From: Patellaria atrata CBS 101060
Taxonomy: Eukaryota; Ascomycota; Dothideomycetes; Patellariales; Patellariaceae
Length of the DNA: 64,000 nucleotides
Reading direction: 5' to 3'
Assembly: GCA_010093705.1 (NCBI GenBank)
Contig: MU006099.1
Location: forward strand, 534,757-598,756
Shown one piece after another: positions 30,055 to 39,517 of this stretch. The notes under the pieces are model-generated. The model made no database searches. It was not told the origin of the DNA and worked only from the letters and a program-made list of their open reading frames with translations. The position numbers were made by a program, and so were the translations under genes. How positions within the stretch are numbered: the stretch's first letter is position 1; each line of letters begins with the position of its first letter.

Positions 30055-31152
30055 TCAGTGTGACAGAAGTGGCAGTCTCTTCGCCACAAACCAAGCCCAA
30101 TACAAAGCCGCCTTATCCTGACTAGGAAATCCTCCCCAGTTATCTGCGATGCTGGCCAGGATCAAGTCGCTGTAGAGCGCAGAAAACGTGCCAAAACACA
30201 CCACAAATGCTTTGAAAACCCCTCCGAACGTTGACGAAAACGCGCTCTTCTCTTCTTGCTTGTTCCCTTCACCGTGTCTTTTGTAGAAGTATGCACCGAC
30301 CGCCCCTGATATGACGACTATTGCGATTCCGAAGCTGTAGCTGAGATCGCGGACGCCTTCGTTCGAGGGAAATGCCTCACGGACTATTGATAGGAGACCG
30401 ACCATCCCAACGATAGTCCCGCACAGGTATAGGAATAACCAGTATAGTGGTGTTCTTTGCGGGTGCCCTTGAACAAGTGAAGTCGTAGTTTGCGAGTATT
30501 CACTGTGCCAGCCAGAGTGGTACTGTGAAAAGTTATCGTCTGATGGGACTGGACTATGATGCATATATGGGCTTTTAGGTAAAGGTAAATATTGTCTTGA
30601 TCCGTAAGGATGGTAGCCATGGTTTGAATGCTGAACGCTAACTAATCTCACACCGTCCGTTGACCTTTCTTGTGTGTGTGGACCGTTTTCTCTTCTTAGT
30701 ATCCAAGCTCGATGTATGGTAATGGTAGACTGGGTAATGGAAAAGGTAAGTTTCCAGACCGCGATGAGAATGAATTCCCACCGGATCCTACATCTCCACA
30801 TCGAAACGCTTGCTAACGGTATCGTTGTTATGATAGTACCCATAGCAAGCCCGATATCGAAGGAGCTATGGGTCAATTTATGAAGTGGCCATAGTGGTGA
30901 ACGTCCGAAACCGATCCATATAATAGCCCAGTAGGTGAGGAGGTGTGATACTATGCCAATACCTCCGTAAGGTAATGCATAACATTGAACCTCTCCAGCT
31001 ACTCCTGCGGTTGTGTTTCGAGAGGGCAAAAGATCGTCTAAGCCTCGAGGTAACTCTTTTCCAAGAGGATTCGCAAGTGTTTTTGAGGAAAAGAATATCA
31101 AGAGTGGTAAAGCTATGGCGTTCGGGTTCGGACACAAGCGTAGTAGAGACAT
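30055..31152 (-). CDS. fungal multi-pass membrane protein, unknown function
   Basis: Single exon, 365 residues from the first ATG at 31152; the frame is open a little further up but only to a GTG. The start MSLLRLCPNPNAIALPLLIF looks like a signal sequence. About seven hydrophobic segments follow, among them YGGIGIVSHLLTYWAIIWIG, IGLAMGTIITTIPLASVSMW, FILIAVWKLTFSI, YWLFLYLCGTIVGMVGLL, FGIAIVVISGAVGAYF and FVVCFGTFSALYSDLILASI. A cytosolic-type loop rich in His, Ser and Tyr lies between the third and fourth segments. Such proteins are common and unnamed in Pezizomycotina. The 3' end lies 131 bases from the transposon. Confidence 0.75.
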   Translation of the reverse strand: MSLLRLCPNPNAIALPLLIFFSSKTLANPLGKELPRGLDDLLPSRNTTAGVAGEVQCYALPYGGIGIVSHLLTYWAIIWIGFGRSPLWPLHKLTHSSFDIGLAMGTIITTIPLASVSMWRCRIRWEFILIAVWKLTFSITQSTITIHRAWILRRENGPHTQERSTDGVRLVSVQHSNHGYHPYGSRQYLPLPKSPYMHHSPVPSDDNFSQYHSGWHSEYSQTTTSLVQGHPQRTPLYWLFLYLCGTIVGMVGLLSIVREAFPSNEGVRDLSYSFGIAIVVISGAVGAYFYKRHGEGNKQEEKSAFSSTFGGVFKAFVVCFGTFSALYSDLILASIADNWGGFPSQDKAALYWAWFVAKRLPLLSH

Positions 31153-32069
31153 TTCGTTTACGACTGTTGTTATAGCATACACAAACTCCACTGACACCAC
31201 TAGCTGATTAATGAAATAGAAAATAATTGTAATAATGGTTAAAAAGGAAACCGTCGTCTAAAGAATATCAAGATGTGCGAAAGAAACGAGAAGGAAGGCA
31301 TTATAGCCTTCCCCCACCTATGGCAAGGCTGAGGCTGATGGAAGATGTCAGAGAAGGAATGAAACAAGAGATCTCTGGACCAGACTCCTGAGAGAGAAGT
31401 ATGAAGCTTTTTCCGGAGATCATACCTTCAGCTCTAGGTTGAGGAACCGTAGAACTGGGAATCGGGCAGTACATTGACACTGATTGGGGGGACTTCAAGC
31501 CCTTTCCTCAGCCTTGCATATACAACGGGAAGTCAATATGAACATGGCCCCATGTGGCATGAGCCTGCAGACCAGAGTCAATTGCGTTTGAGGGAATCAA
31601 AGCATGCCAAAGTTTATAACAACCGAATCCGCACTCCTGAGATTCTATCAATATGCCGGTGTACCTACAATCGGCGGCTGTAGATTTTGTGTTTCCCAAT
31701 AGGAGAAATGAACTCTTGGTATGTTTGACTACGCAACCATCCAACATAATGATAAAATGGGAAAGAAAAAGAAATCAAAACTGCTTATAAGAGGAGATGA
31801 ATGCAGATACCCATTAGAAGAAGGTCGAGGAAATGGAAGAGGTTCAATAGCGTACAGTGCTCCCGTCCGGGTTAACGCGGCCCGTGCACTGGTTCTAGCG
31901 ACATCGCGAGTTGTTGATCATTATGACTGTTCATTCTCCCACTAAGTTATTTATTACCTTTCGTAAATCGCTTCTCCTACTTAATAAGACCACATCATTC
32001 ACACATCCTCATTCTAAGTCTGTACAAGTCGACAGAGATATCAAATCAAGTGATATTTTACCACATACA
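31153..32069. other. gap between divergent membrane protein and GNAT genes
   Basis: About 920 bases, presumably two promoters. Short open stretches on both strands (31300-31750) overlap each other and look like chance. Confidence 0.4.
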
Positions 32070-32612
32070 ATGAGCGCCATAGAAGTACATGAAGATCGTA
32101 TAATTGGCGATGCCAGATATATCGTTTCAAATGATCGGGAATTCATCTCCCACAAATTCATCCAATCTGCTTTCGATAGCCCAGATATGTACTGGACACG
32201 GCCCATGAGTCTAGAGGACATTGAGACAATGGTCAACAATAGCTGCACGCTGGGTGTCTTTTTCAGAGGACCCTCATCGGGATCAATAGTTTCCAGTACG
32301 CAAGTCGGGATGGCTCGTATGCTCACGGATTATGTGACATTCGCCTACTTGACAGACGTGTACATAGATCCGGAGCACCGTGGTCGAGGACTGGCGAAAT
32401 GGTTGATGCAGTGCTGCGAACAGATGATGGATCAGATGCCAGAACTGCGCCGGTGTGTATTGCTCACAAAAGGCGCGGAGAGATTTTACGAGAAGGAAAT
32501 GGGTATGGAAGTCATAGGAACAGACAAGAACGGTATGTCTGCTATGGCTAAACCGGGGAGAGTAGCACTGTCACTCGTAGAAGAAAACGAGAAGAAACGA
32601 TATCCGGGATAG
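32070..32612 (+). CDS. GNAT-family N-acetyltransferase
   Basis: Single exon, 180 residues from the ATG at 32070. The acetyl-CoA fold is clear: strand VGMARMLTDYVTFAYLTDVY, then IDPEHRGRGLAKWLMQCCEQ, where RGRGLA is the Q/RxxGxG/A pyrophosphate loop. GAERFYEKEMGMEV follows as the family's C-terminal 'FYeklGF' motif. The opening DRIIGDARYIVSNDREFI and WTRPMSLEDIETMV resemble the YpeA/YJL218-like small GNATs of fungi. Substrate unknown. The short Lys/Glu tail ends EENEKKRYPG. Confidence 0.88.
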   Translation: MSAIEVHEDRIIGDARYIVSNDREFISHKFIQSAFDSPDMYWTRPMSLEDIETMVNNSCTLGVFFRGPSSGSIVSSTQVGMARMLTDYVTFAYLTDVYIDPEHRGRGLAKWLMQCCEQMMDQMPELRRCVLLTKGAERFYEKEMGMEVIGTDKNGMSAMAKPGRVALSLVEENEKKRYPG

Positions 32613-32813
32613 TGTTGGATCGGAAGCTGCTGTGGCATAGGTTGGAGCGCGACTTTTCCTATTGAATATTCAAGGTATATATAGGTCGTTACTATTCCAA
32701 TCCTAGCCAACAGTACAGGTAACCAATCTCTGGAGTGCTTTCAAAATATCTCCAAACACCGATAAAATATCCATTTCCAAATTTTTGCGCCAATAAACAA
32801 CCCACACGCGCTC

Positions 32814-34386
32814 TTAGAACAGACTACTCTTTTTCTTCGCCAACTTGTTTGCACTATCTCCCTCACTCCTCAACCCCCAAAAACTCTTCTTCTTTTTGGC
32901 CGTCTGGGTCCCTTGATCCCCAAAGAAACCACTCGCTGACGCCTGTGCCTGTCCATACGGATGCAAATACGGGCCCGCCGGCTGCGGTCTCGGTACCGGT
33001 GCATTGATCCTAATCTGCGGGCCCTGCGACGAAGGTCTGAAAGGCCTTTGTAGTAACGGCGCTGAATGTCGTTGTGTCGGAACGACAGGTTGGGGGGGTC
33101 GGAGCAGTGGCGGTGGTTGTGAGTACGGCTGAGGTTGTGGTTGAGGTCGTCGTGGAGGTAGTGCTTGGCTTTGTGTCCCGTAGATTTTCTTAAGACGCTC
33201 GGTTTCTCGGTCTACTTCGGTTTGCTTGCGGCGTGCTTCTTTTTGGGCGGTTTGTTTCTCGGCTTCGAGGAGTTTGCGGAGGCGTCTGTCTTCGGAGGAG
33301 AAGGTGGGGTTAGAAGCTGCGGGTTGGACTTGGGTGATTGGGGCCGGCTGAGTGCGGTTGTATGAGTTAGTGGAAATAGGAGGCAAGGATTGGCGTTGAG
33401 CTCTCGCGTAAGGTTGGGATGTCTGAACGGGTTGAGAGATGCGCTGGGCAGATGCGGAAACTTGTGGAATAGAAGTCATTATGATCGGAGGAGGTTCGAC
33501 GGGAGAAGAGCCCTTGCGGTTGAGAATCCCTCCGCTGTTCTTGCGTCGGGAGCTAATGTTGAAGACGTCCTTCATCTGGCCAAAGTATATATCGCGGATC
33601 ACAGCGGCGCTTAGGAGAAGTACAACTTCGAGACCTTTGGGATCCTCCATATCTACGCGGTAGAGATTGGGCTCGTATATAGAAACTTCCCGCAGACCAC
33701 CGAAAAGGGCAACTGCAATGTCCGGTTCTTTATTCTTCTTCTTATGGTTATCCGTCGATTTTCCAGTCATAAAACAGGTCATATCCTTGGAAAGCTTGCC
33801 ATCTTTTCGCCATACGAAGTTCAACTTTGGGGTTGTAGCGTCGGTAACCGGGTCGTTGAGACGTCTATCTATGGCGGACGCGCTGGGCATGCGAAAGGTC
33901 TGTTGGGGCATACTAAACTCATACGTTGAGCTTCCACCCCATGATCCAGGTTTCTGTCGTACTACCACATTCTGATCAGGCTCATATAGCTGAATCGTAA
34001 AGTCGGTGGGTGTTATAGGTTGAGGAGGAGGCGGTACGCCGCCGTTCCGCCGTATCTCATCCTGGGATAAAGTCGGTTGAGTCCATTCCGGTCTTATTAA
34101 CACTTCTCCGAAGAGCACTTCGGGATTAAAAGAGTCGAATAGTGCTACCGCATAGCAATTTTTCGAGCATGGTAAGGCTGGGTCGAGGTGATGTAGGTCA
34201 TACACCGGCTCTGGTTCCGACCCGTTCTGTGAGAAGAGGAAAGAGTGGTGATACTTGATGGCATCGGCGGACGGTTTTAAGAAGAAATCTGATTGTCGTT
34301 AGATCTCTATTCTGTAACATTATATCGCACGAAAATAGTCAAATGCAGCGCAGCGGATACCTACTTGGTAGATTCTCATCTATCAT
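32814..34386 (-). CDS. conserved fungal protein with beta-rich N-terminal domain (498 residues)
   Basis: A 22-base first exon (34386-34365, MIDENLP) joins across a 70-bp intron (GTAGGT, CAG) to 34288-32814. The product begins MIDENLPNFFLKPSADAIKY, then HHSFLFSQNGSEPEPVYDL, which fits the next residues well and supports the small exon. The first 230 residues look folded and beta-rich (DFTIQLYEPDQNVVVRQKPG, PKLNFVWRKDGKLSKDMTCF, PDIAVALFGGLREVSIYEPN). A Pro/Gln-rich disordered stretch with a coiled-coil segment (RRLRKLLEAEKQTAQKEARR) follows, and the tail is Lys-rich (KKKKSFWGLRSEGDSANKLA). I recall similar unnamed proteins in Pezizomycotina. No function can be given. Confidence 0.8.
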
Positions 34387-35457
34387 GGTGGATTGGCGTG
34401 ATATCGTATCACTCGTGGTTGAGTAGAGTTGTAGAATAAGTAGGAGGTCACTGAGAGTTTAGGGTCGAGATACGGGATGTGCATCGTGAATTTGTGATGC
34501 TGGAGAGAGACATTGGACAATGGTTGTGTGGCAGAGTCGTGGAGCTACGCGTTTCCACGAGGCTGTGATGTGCATGGCCGACTTTACACCCACCTCTTCA
34601 AACGCTATCCAAGAAGCCTACCCAGCTGTACAAACTTGTAATCCTACTGTACTCCTTTAAACGAACGCACCTATGGCGATTGTTTCAAGTTTTGAAGTCT
34701 AGATATGCATGCAAAGGACTGCTCCGTTATTCGTACTCAGCCGCTAACCCCTGTCTTAGAGCACCATGAGGTCGATGATACAAGGCTGACTGTGCTATCT
34801 ATATCCATGAAGTTTCGAGTCAATGTTGGTTTGGAAGAATAAGCTTCTATGGCTCTGTATGTCAAACCCTCAAAAGTCAGTTACCTGCGCCTTTCGACGT
34901 CCTTCGACTTCAACCCACATAACTCCGTCCAAGAACTCTCAGTCCTCACTCTCAGTCCTCGATTTGATTCGATCGATACATGGTCATATTATTCGTTATG
35001 ACTATATCCTACTTATAGGTCTTTGAAATCTTTATCATGGCCGAGTATAATATGTATCTCTTCTCCGACTCTCTTTCTACTCGTCTTTTAGTTTAGATAT
35101 GCACTAGTATGTGCGGGAACATCTTCAATAGGTCTTTTTTAAAGCTCCCCCAGATATACATGTTTCCGACCGTAACCTTTCAAGGGCACGTCAGCGCCCA
35201 CGTAACACTTCATATAGAGCTAGTACTATGATCTACATTATATGAAACTTTCTTATTTCAATCTTCCCTAGATTAACAATCAGCACAGTGTTAAAGGGCC
35301 TATCCTAATTAGTCCTTCATCTTCTAGTCACCGAGAACTCTAGTTGAAAAGCTACATATCCAGTCTATACTTATATTTCAGTTCTAAGGTCCTAAAAATT
35401 TAGAAAAGTTGCTTGATTTGATCTCGATCTCTAATTCACCGTTTGAGAAGCCTTGAT
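34387..35457. other. intergenic, no gene seen
   Basis: About 1.07 kb, AT-rich toward the right. The first 200 bases should hold the promoter of the 498-residue protein gene. Confidence 0.4.
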
Positions 35458-36993
35458 TTAGAATAAAGTGTCGAGAACAGCTTGGCCCATTCCGCATGCC
35501 TTCAATTTCAGATCAAAATACAACCTCATCAAGTCCTCCATAGAGTCCTTGGTGAGTCTTCCGCAGTATTTGACATCCTTACCGTAGGGAAGGTTGAAGC
35601 TGCCAGTAACGTTGACGACAGTTTTCTCCAATGGTTCCCAAGGGCGCTGCATCCTGTTATACGACTCCCAAGGGTGCGGCGTTTTATTACACGGCTCCAT
35701 TAGCAAAAATCGGTAATGAATCGACGGGTTGATATATCCATCCTCATAAACGCTCTTCAACCCGATGTATTCTCGTTGTTTCTCTTCATTCATATGCCTA
35801 ATGCCTTTACTGTTATGGGTATACAACGGGAGGACCTCGACATGACTATCGTTTACACAAATGACGATCGCCCATCTACATTTGTGTAGGTATACATCAT
35901 GTTTTACCTGGATGCAATCCTGTCCATCAATTGGGATTCTCTGGTCCCCACAGAGGTCTATAAGTTCCGTCTGTACGATATCTCCTGGCCGGAAATCAAA
36001 CCCTAGGGCAATGCGGTCCTTGCTTTCGTAGACTTCCTTTGGTAACATATAACCGTACGGCCTAGAATAGCGACGAGACGTTTGTAGGTAACCGCGACCA
36101 GATTTTTGAGTCCGATTAGGTCTCTCGAATTCTTTTGGTCTACGATTTGGCATAAAGTTCTTGAGTCCCCGCCTAGCTTTGTCCCATACTTTCTTCGCGC
36201 GGCCAGAGTTGTTAGCACGTTCGATAGGTTCTTTGTCGTCCACATCGGGATCGTCTATCTGCTGATTATAGTCAGTGTCAGAAAACCCTTCATCCTCGGG
36301 GAAGTAGTTATGGTCAAATGGATTCGAGTTTTCAATCTCACTCTCTTCCATATCCTCCTCAAAAATGGGGCCATTTGCTTGTCGTGGAGAGTCTACCCTG
36401 TGATTACTAAGATGAGGTTGGTCAACCTTCTTCGGAGCATTTACCCTTTCTCCCCCTTGAACGAGCTGCTCAGCAACCTCCGGAAGATCCTCCATGAACT
36501 TTGACCGAACCGGTTGGTTAGATTCCTGATTCATGTCAGTGTTCTGCTTGAGCTCAGGCTCCTGCTCGGCGTCAGACTCTTCGACAGGGAGGGGTGACGT
36601 ACCATTACTGGTTATCGACCCATGCATATTGAACGGGACGTTGAAACTAGGTTGAGCGCTGAGGTTCGTCGCCGAACGATTTCCAACCACATTTTCAGAG
36701 GCGCTCTTAGCACTCTGTGTACCGGAATTCTTACCATTAGTGTTATCAATCTTCGCAACAGGCTGCTGACCTACCACCGGGGACTTACACTCGCGAAAAT
36801 TGGTCTTCAAAGAGGACTGGTTCTCGGGCCAACCACTATGCTTCAACGAGGGCTCGTTCTCAGGCCACCCGCGCGGGACCACCTTCGGTCGGTTTGACTT
36901 ACGACGAATATGGTTCATATATGCTTGCTTACTGAACTCTTTTGAAACGTGGCTGGGAGTCTTCCGCAGAGGACCAGTCGTAGATAAAGGCAT
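35458..36993 (-). CDS. DUF6590-like domain protein with long disordered N-terminus
   Basis: Single exon, 511 residues. Residues 1-330 are low complexity: an Arg-rich start, a doubled motif (GWPENEPSLKHS then GWPENQSSLKTN), an acidic middle (ESEIENSNPFDHNYFPEDEG) and a basic linker (RRPKEFERPNRTQKSGRGY). The C-terminal 180 residues look folded: FRPGDIVQTELIDLCG, HKCRWAIVICVNDSHVEVLP, LYTHNSKGIRHM and YEDGYINPSIHYRF. The order 'F.PGDI', 'K.R..IVI', 'LP.YTH..KG' matches what I recall of the fungal DUF6590 domain. Function is unknown. The combination of a long acidic tail and this domain is common in Leotiomycetes. Confidence 0.7.
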   Translation of the reverse strand: MPLSTTGPLRKTPSHVSKEFSKQAYMNHIRRKSNRPKVVPRGWPENEPSLKHSGWPENQSSLKTNFRECKSPVVGQQPVAKIDNTNGKNSGTQSAKSASENVVGNRSATNLSAQPSFNVPFNMHGSITSNGTSPLPVEESDAEQEPELKQNTDMNQESNQPVRSKFMEDLPEVAEQLVQGGERVNAPKKVDQPHLSNHRVDSPRQANGPIFEEDMEESEIENSNPFDHNYFPEDEGFSDTDYNQQIDDPDVDDKEPIERANNSGRAKKVWDKARRGLKNFMPNRRPKEFERPNRTQKSGRGYLQTSRRYSRPYGYMLPKEVYESKDRIALGFDFRPGDIVQTELIDLCGDQRIPIDGQDCIQVKHDVYLHKCRWAIVICVNDSHVEVLPLYTHNSKGIRHMNEEKQREYIGLKSVYEDGYINPSIHYRFLLMEPCNKTPHPWESYNRMQRPWEPLEKTVVNVTGSFNLPYGKDVKYCGRLTKDSMEDLMRLYFDLKLKACGMGQAVLDTLF

Positions 36994-38181
36994 AGTGATG
37001 ATATTAGGGGAATTAGCCTTTTTTGAAGGTTTGAAGGGGTGTAAAAGATTTTGAGTAAATGTTTCTGCTTTCTATACACAGTATAGAACAAGTGAGACGC
37101 TTCTGTCGACGGGCCTAATGATGGTGAGGAATTAATTGCTTAAATATATCAATTTTTCACTATATTCCATCCTCTTTGAAATTTGTCTACAAGGTACAAT
37201 GCACGTGGACTAAGACATAGTCGCGAGCATCTTAAGAAGACAATGGCATTGTCTTTCGCCTTTGATGGTTGGAGACGTTGACAAAGGGTCCAGTCGGCGC
37301 TTTGTTGCGAATTGGATCAGGGGGAACAATGGGTTTGTTCCTAAGATAACGGTTATGGTGGGAATGGCAAAGAAGTTCGTCGAAGAGATGATCCTCATTC
37401 TAGGGGCAGGGTGACTAGAATCTGGATTAGCTCCAAGTTTCAACGATTCAACCGTAATATCAGTCAGAGCATAACCCGATAAAAGAGCTTGTCTTTATCC
37501 TCCTTTGCTCCTAGAGATAGTAGCATTCTTTCTTGGCGACCAAGATGAGCATTCATTGCATCTAATGATGCCGTATCTCCTACTCTCTGTTCTTCTCCAT
37601 GGCTGTTGGAGAATAAGATGCAAGTCGATGCGTCTCCAGATCTAGTACAAGCATTGAATGGTCTCCACGGTTACATTTTAACCCGAGAGGCTGATATCAA
37701 CGTCAAGCCTGGACTATCAGGTCGGTCATCGACCTAAGATCCCCTTTCTGGTACGGCATTGATTACATGACAACACAGCTTACCCGGTCTTTTCTTGATC
37801 TCACTTCCGTCGACATGAAGGTGCTGAGATCTTGAAAAAATAGAGCGGCGCTTCATCATTGTCGCTAGCTATTTCGAACGTCTAAACTGCCTAACAAGCT
37901 CGGTATTTACCTTATACCTCAGTTTTGAGGTAAGATCGAGGGGTGTTGGGACTGAATGTAGTTAGAAGTCTCCTGGTCTGCCCTAAGGCAGAGCTTCTAA
38001 ATAAGGTTTCAAAAATAACATCACGTGCGCACGCCCTTTTTTTCCTCTGCTAATTCCGCACCACATTGTGCTTTTATCTACCTTAACTTGCCTTACCATC
38101 TCACCTCCGCCGTATCTCCCCCCACAGAAAAAACCACACATCTACAAACTCTTACGAGCGTAAGCTCACACCAACTCCAAA
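36994..38181. other. gap with one possible short coding relic
   Basis: A plus-strand frame open at 37214-37414 reads GDVDKGSSRRFVANWIRGNN, GFVPKITVMVGMAKKFVEEM and ILILGAG before a stop. It looks protein-like but has no start context or partner exon. From about 38020 the sequence becomes C/T-rich, leading to the CWC16-type gene. Confidence 0.35.
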
Positions 38182-39279
38182 ATGCAAGGCTTCAACATGG
38201 GCCGGTACCACCCGCCCTCCTCCCTCGACCCCTCTCTCTCCAACTCCAGCACCTCCCCACGCTTTAACCAAAACAAACACCCCCTCGGCTCCCGCGCAAA
38301 GAACATCTCAAAAGGAATCCTCATAGTCCGCTTCGAGATGCCCTTCGCAATATGGTGCAACACCTGCGAGTCGCGCAGCGGCAAACCCACCATCATCGGG
38401 CAGGGCGTGCGGTTCAACGCCGAAAAGCAGAAAGTCGGGATGTACCATACCACGCCCGTTTTCAGTTTTAAGATGAAGCATGGGGCGTGTGGGGGTGTTA
38501 TTGAAATCAGGGCGGAGCCGAAGTTGAGGGATTATGTGGTGAGTGAGGGGGCGAGGAGGAGGGATTATGGGGCCCCGCAGGATGGGGAGTTTGGGGGGAA
38601 GTTGCTAAGTAAGGAGGAGAAGGAGAGGAGGAGGGAGGATGCGTTTGCTGCGTTGGAGGGGAAGAAGGAGGATAAGACGCAGCAGAAGGTGGAGAAGAAG
38701 AGGGTGCAGGAGTTGTATGAGGTTAATGAGCGTGATTGGGCGGATCCCTATGAAGCTAGTAAAAGGGTGCGGAAGGGGTTTAGGGTGGAGCAGAAAGAGT
38801 TAAAGGCAAAGGCGAAGGTTGCAGAACGGATTCAAGATAAATTCGGACTAGGGATGGAGATCGTGGAGGAGATAGAGGACGATGTGAGAAGAGCAGGTTT
38901 AATAGATTTTGGTGTGGGGGAGGCCAGTATAGCCGGCGGAAAAGCGACGATGAAACCTTTATTCGACATCCAGAGTAGAGAATCTAGCCTACAGACTGAC
39001 AATAAAGTGAAAGGTAGGACGAAGAAAGAGGTTGAGGCAGAGAGAAGTAGGATCACCTTGCAGCAACAGTTGAAGGACAACACTATGGCGGTCCTCAACC
39101 CTTTTTCGCCGGATAATACTACTGCAACCAGCCCGAATACTAGGAGTCTTCGGATCATTGGGTTGAAAAAGAAGCAAACTGAATCAAATATCACCCAACG
39201 GAACTCGGGAATCAGCGACATCAAACCACCCGAGGTGATGAACTCGGCGATAGGGTTGGTCGATTATGAGTCGGATTGA
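38182..39279 (+). CDS. CWC16/Saf4-type splicing factor (CCDC130 family)
   Basis: Single exon, 365 residues. MQGFNMGRYHPP and NISKGILIVRFEMPFAIWCN with TCESRSGKPTIIGQGVRFNA, EKQKVGMYHTTPVFSFKMKH and GACGGVIEIRAEP are the conserved Yju2/CWC16 core, here of the CCDC130/Saf4 branch that begins MG.Y.PP. WCNTC gives one metal-binding pair; the second site (KMKHGACGG) keeps one Cys, as in other fungal members. The C-terminal half is charged coiled coil followed by a disordered tail. Family members join the spliceosome around the catalytic step or serve splicing fidelity. There is no intron. Confidence 0.88.
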   Translation: MQGFNMGRYHPPSSLDPSLSNSSTSPRFNQNKHPLGSRAKNISKGILIVRFEMPFAIWCNTCESRSGKPTIIGQGVRFNAEKQKVGMYHTTPVFSFKMKHGACGGVIEIRAEPKLRDYVVSEGARRRDYGAPQDGEFGGKLLSKEEKERRREDAFAALEGKKEDKTQQKVEKKRVQELYEVNERDWADPYEASKRVRKGFRVEQKELKAKAKVAERIQDKFGLGMEIVEEIEDDVRRAGLIDFGVGEASIAGGKATMKPLFDIQSRESSLQTDNKVKGRTKKEVEAERSRITLQQQLKDNTMAVLNPFSPDNTTATSPNTRSLRIIGLKKKQTESNITQRNSGISDIKPPEVMNSAIGLVDYESD

Positions 39280-39517
39280 CGTTCCCGCTATGACAGATCA
39301 CGTTTGTATATGATTGCATAAAAAGGAGTTTGTATTGAGCATTTATCGGCGTCTTATACCCCAGTTTGCGGAATATTCTATAAATCATAGCTTTTCATAC
39401 CAATCGCGATCACTCCGCGTTTCCCAGGCCTCTGATGCGTAACATTCCAAGGCGTCATAAATGGTGAATGGACGCATTCCAATCCTATGCTAATGGCCGT
39501 TATCTTTAATTAGAACT

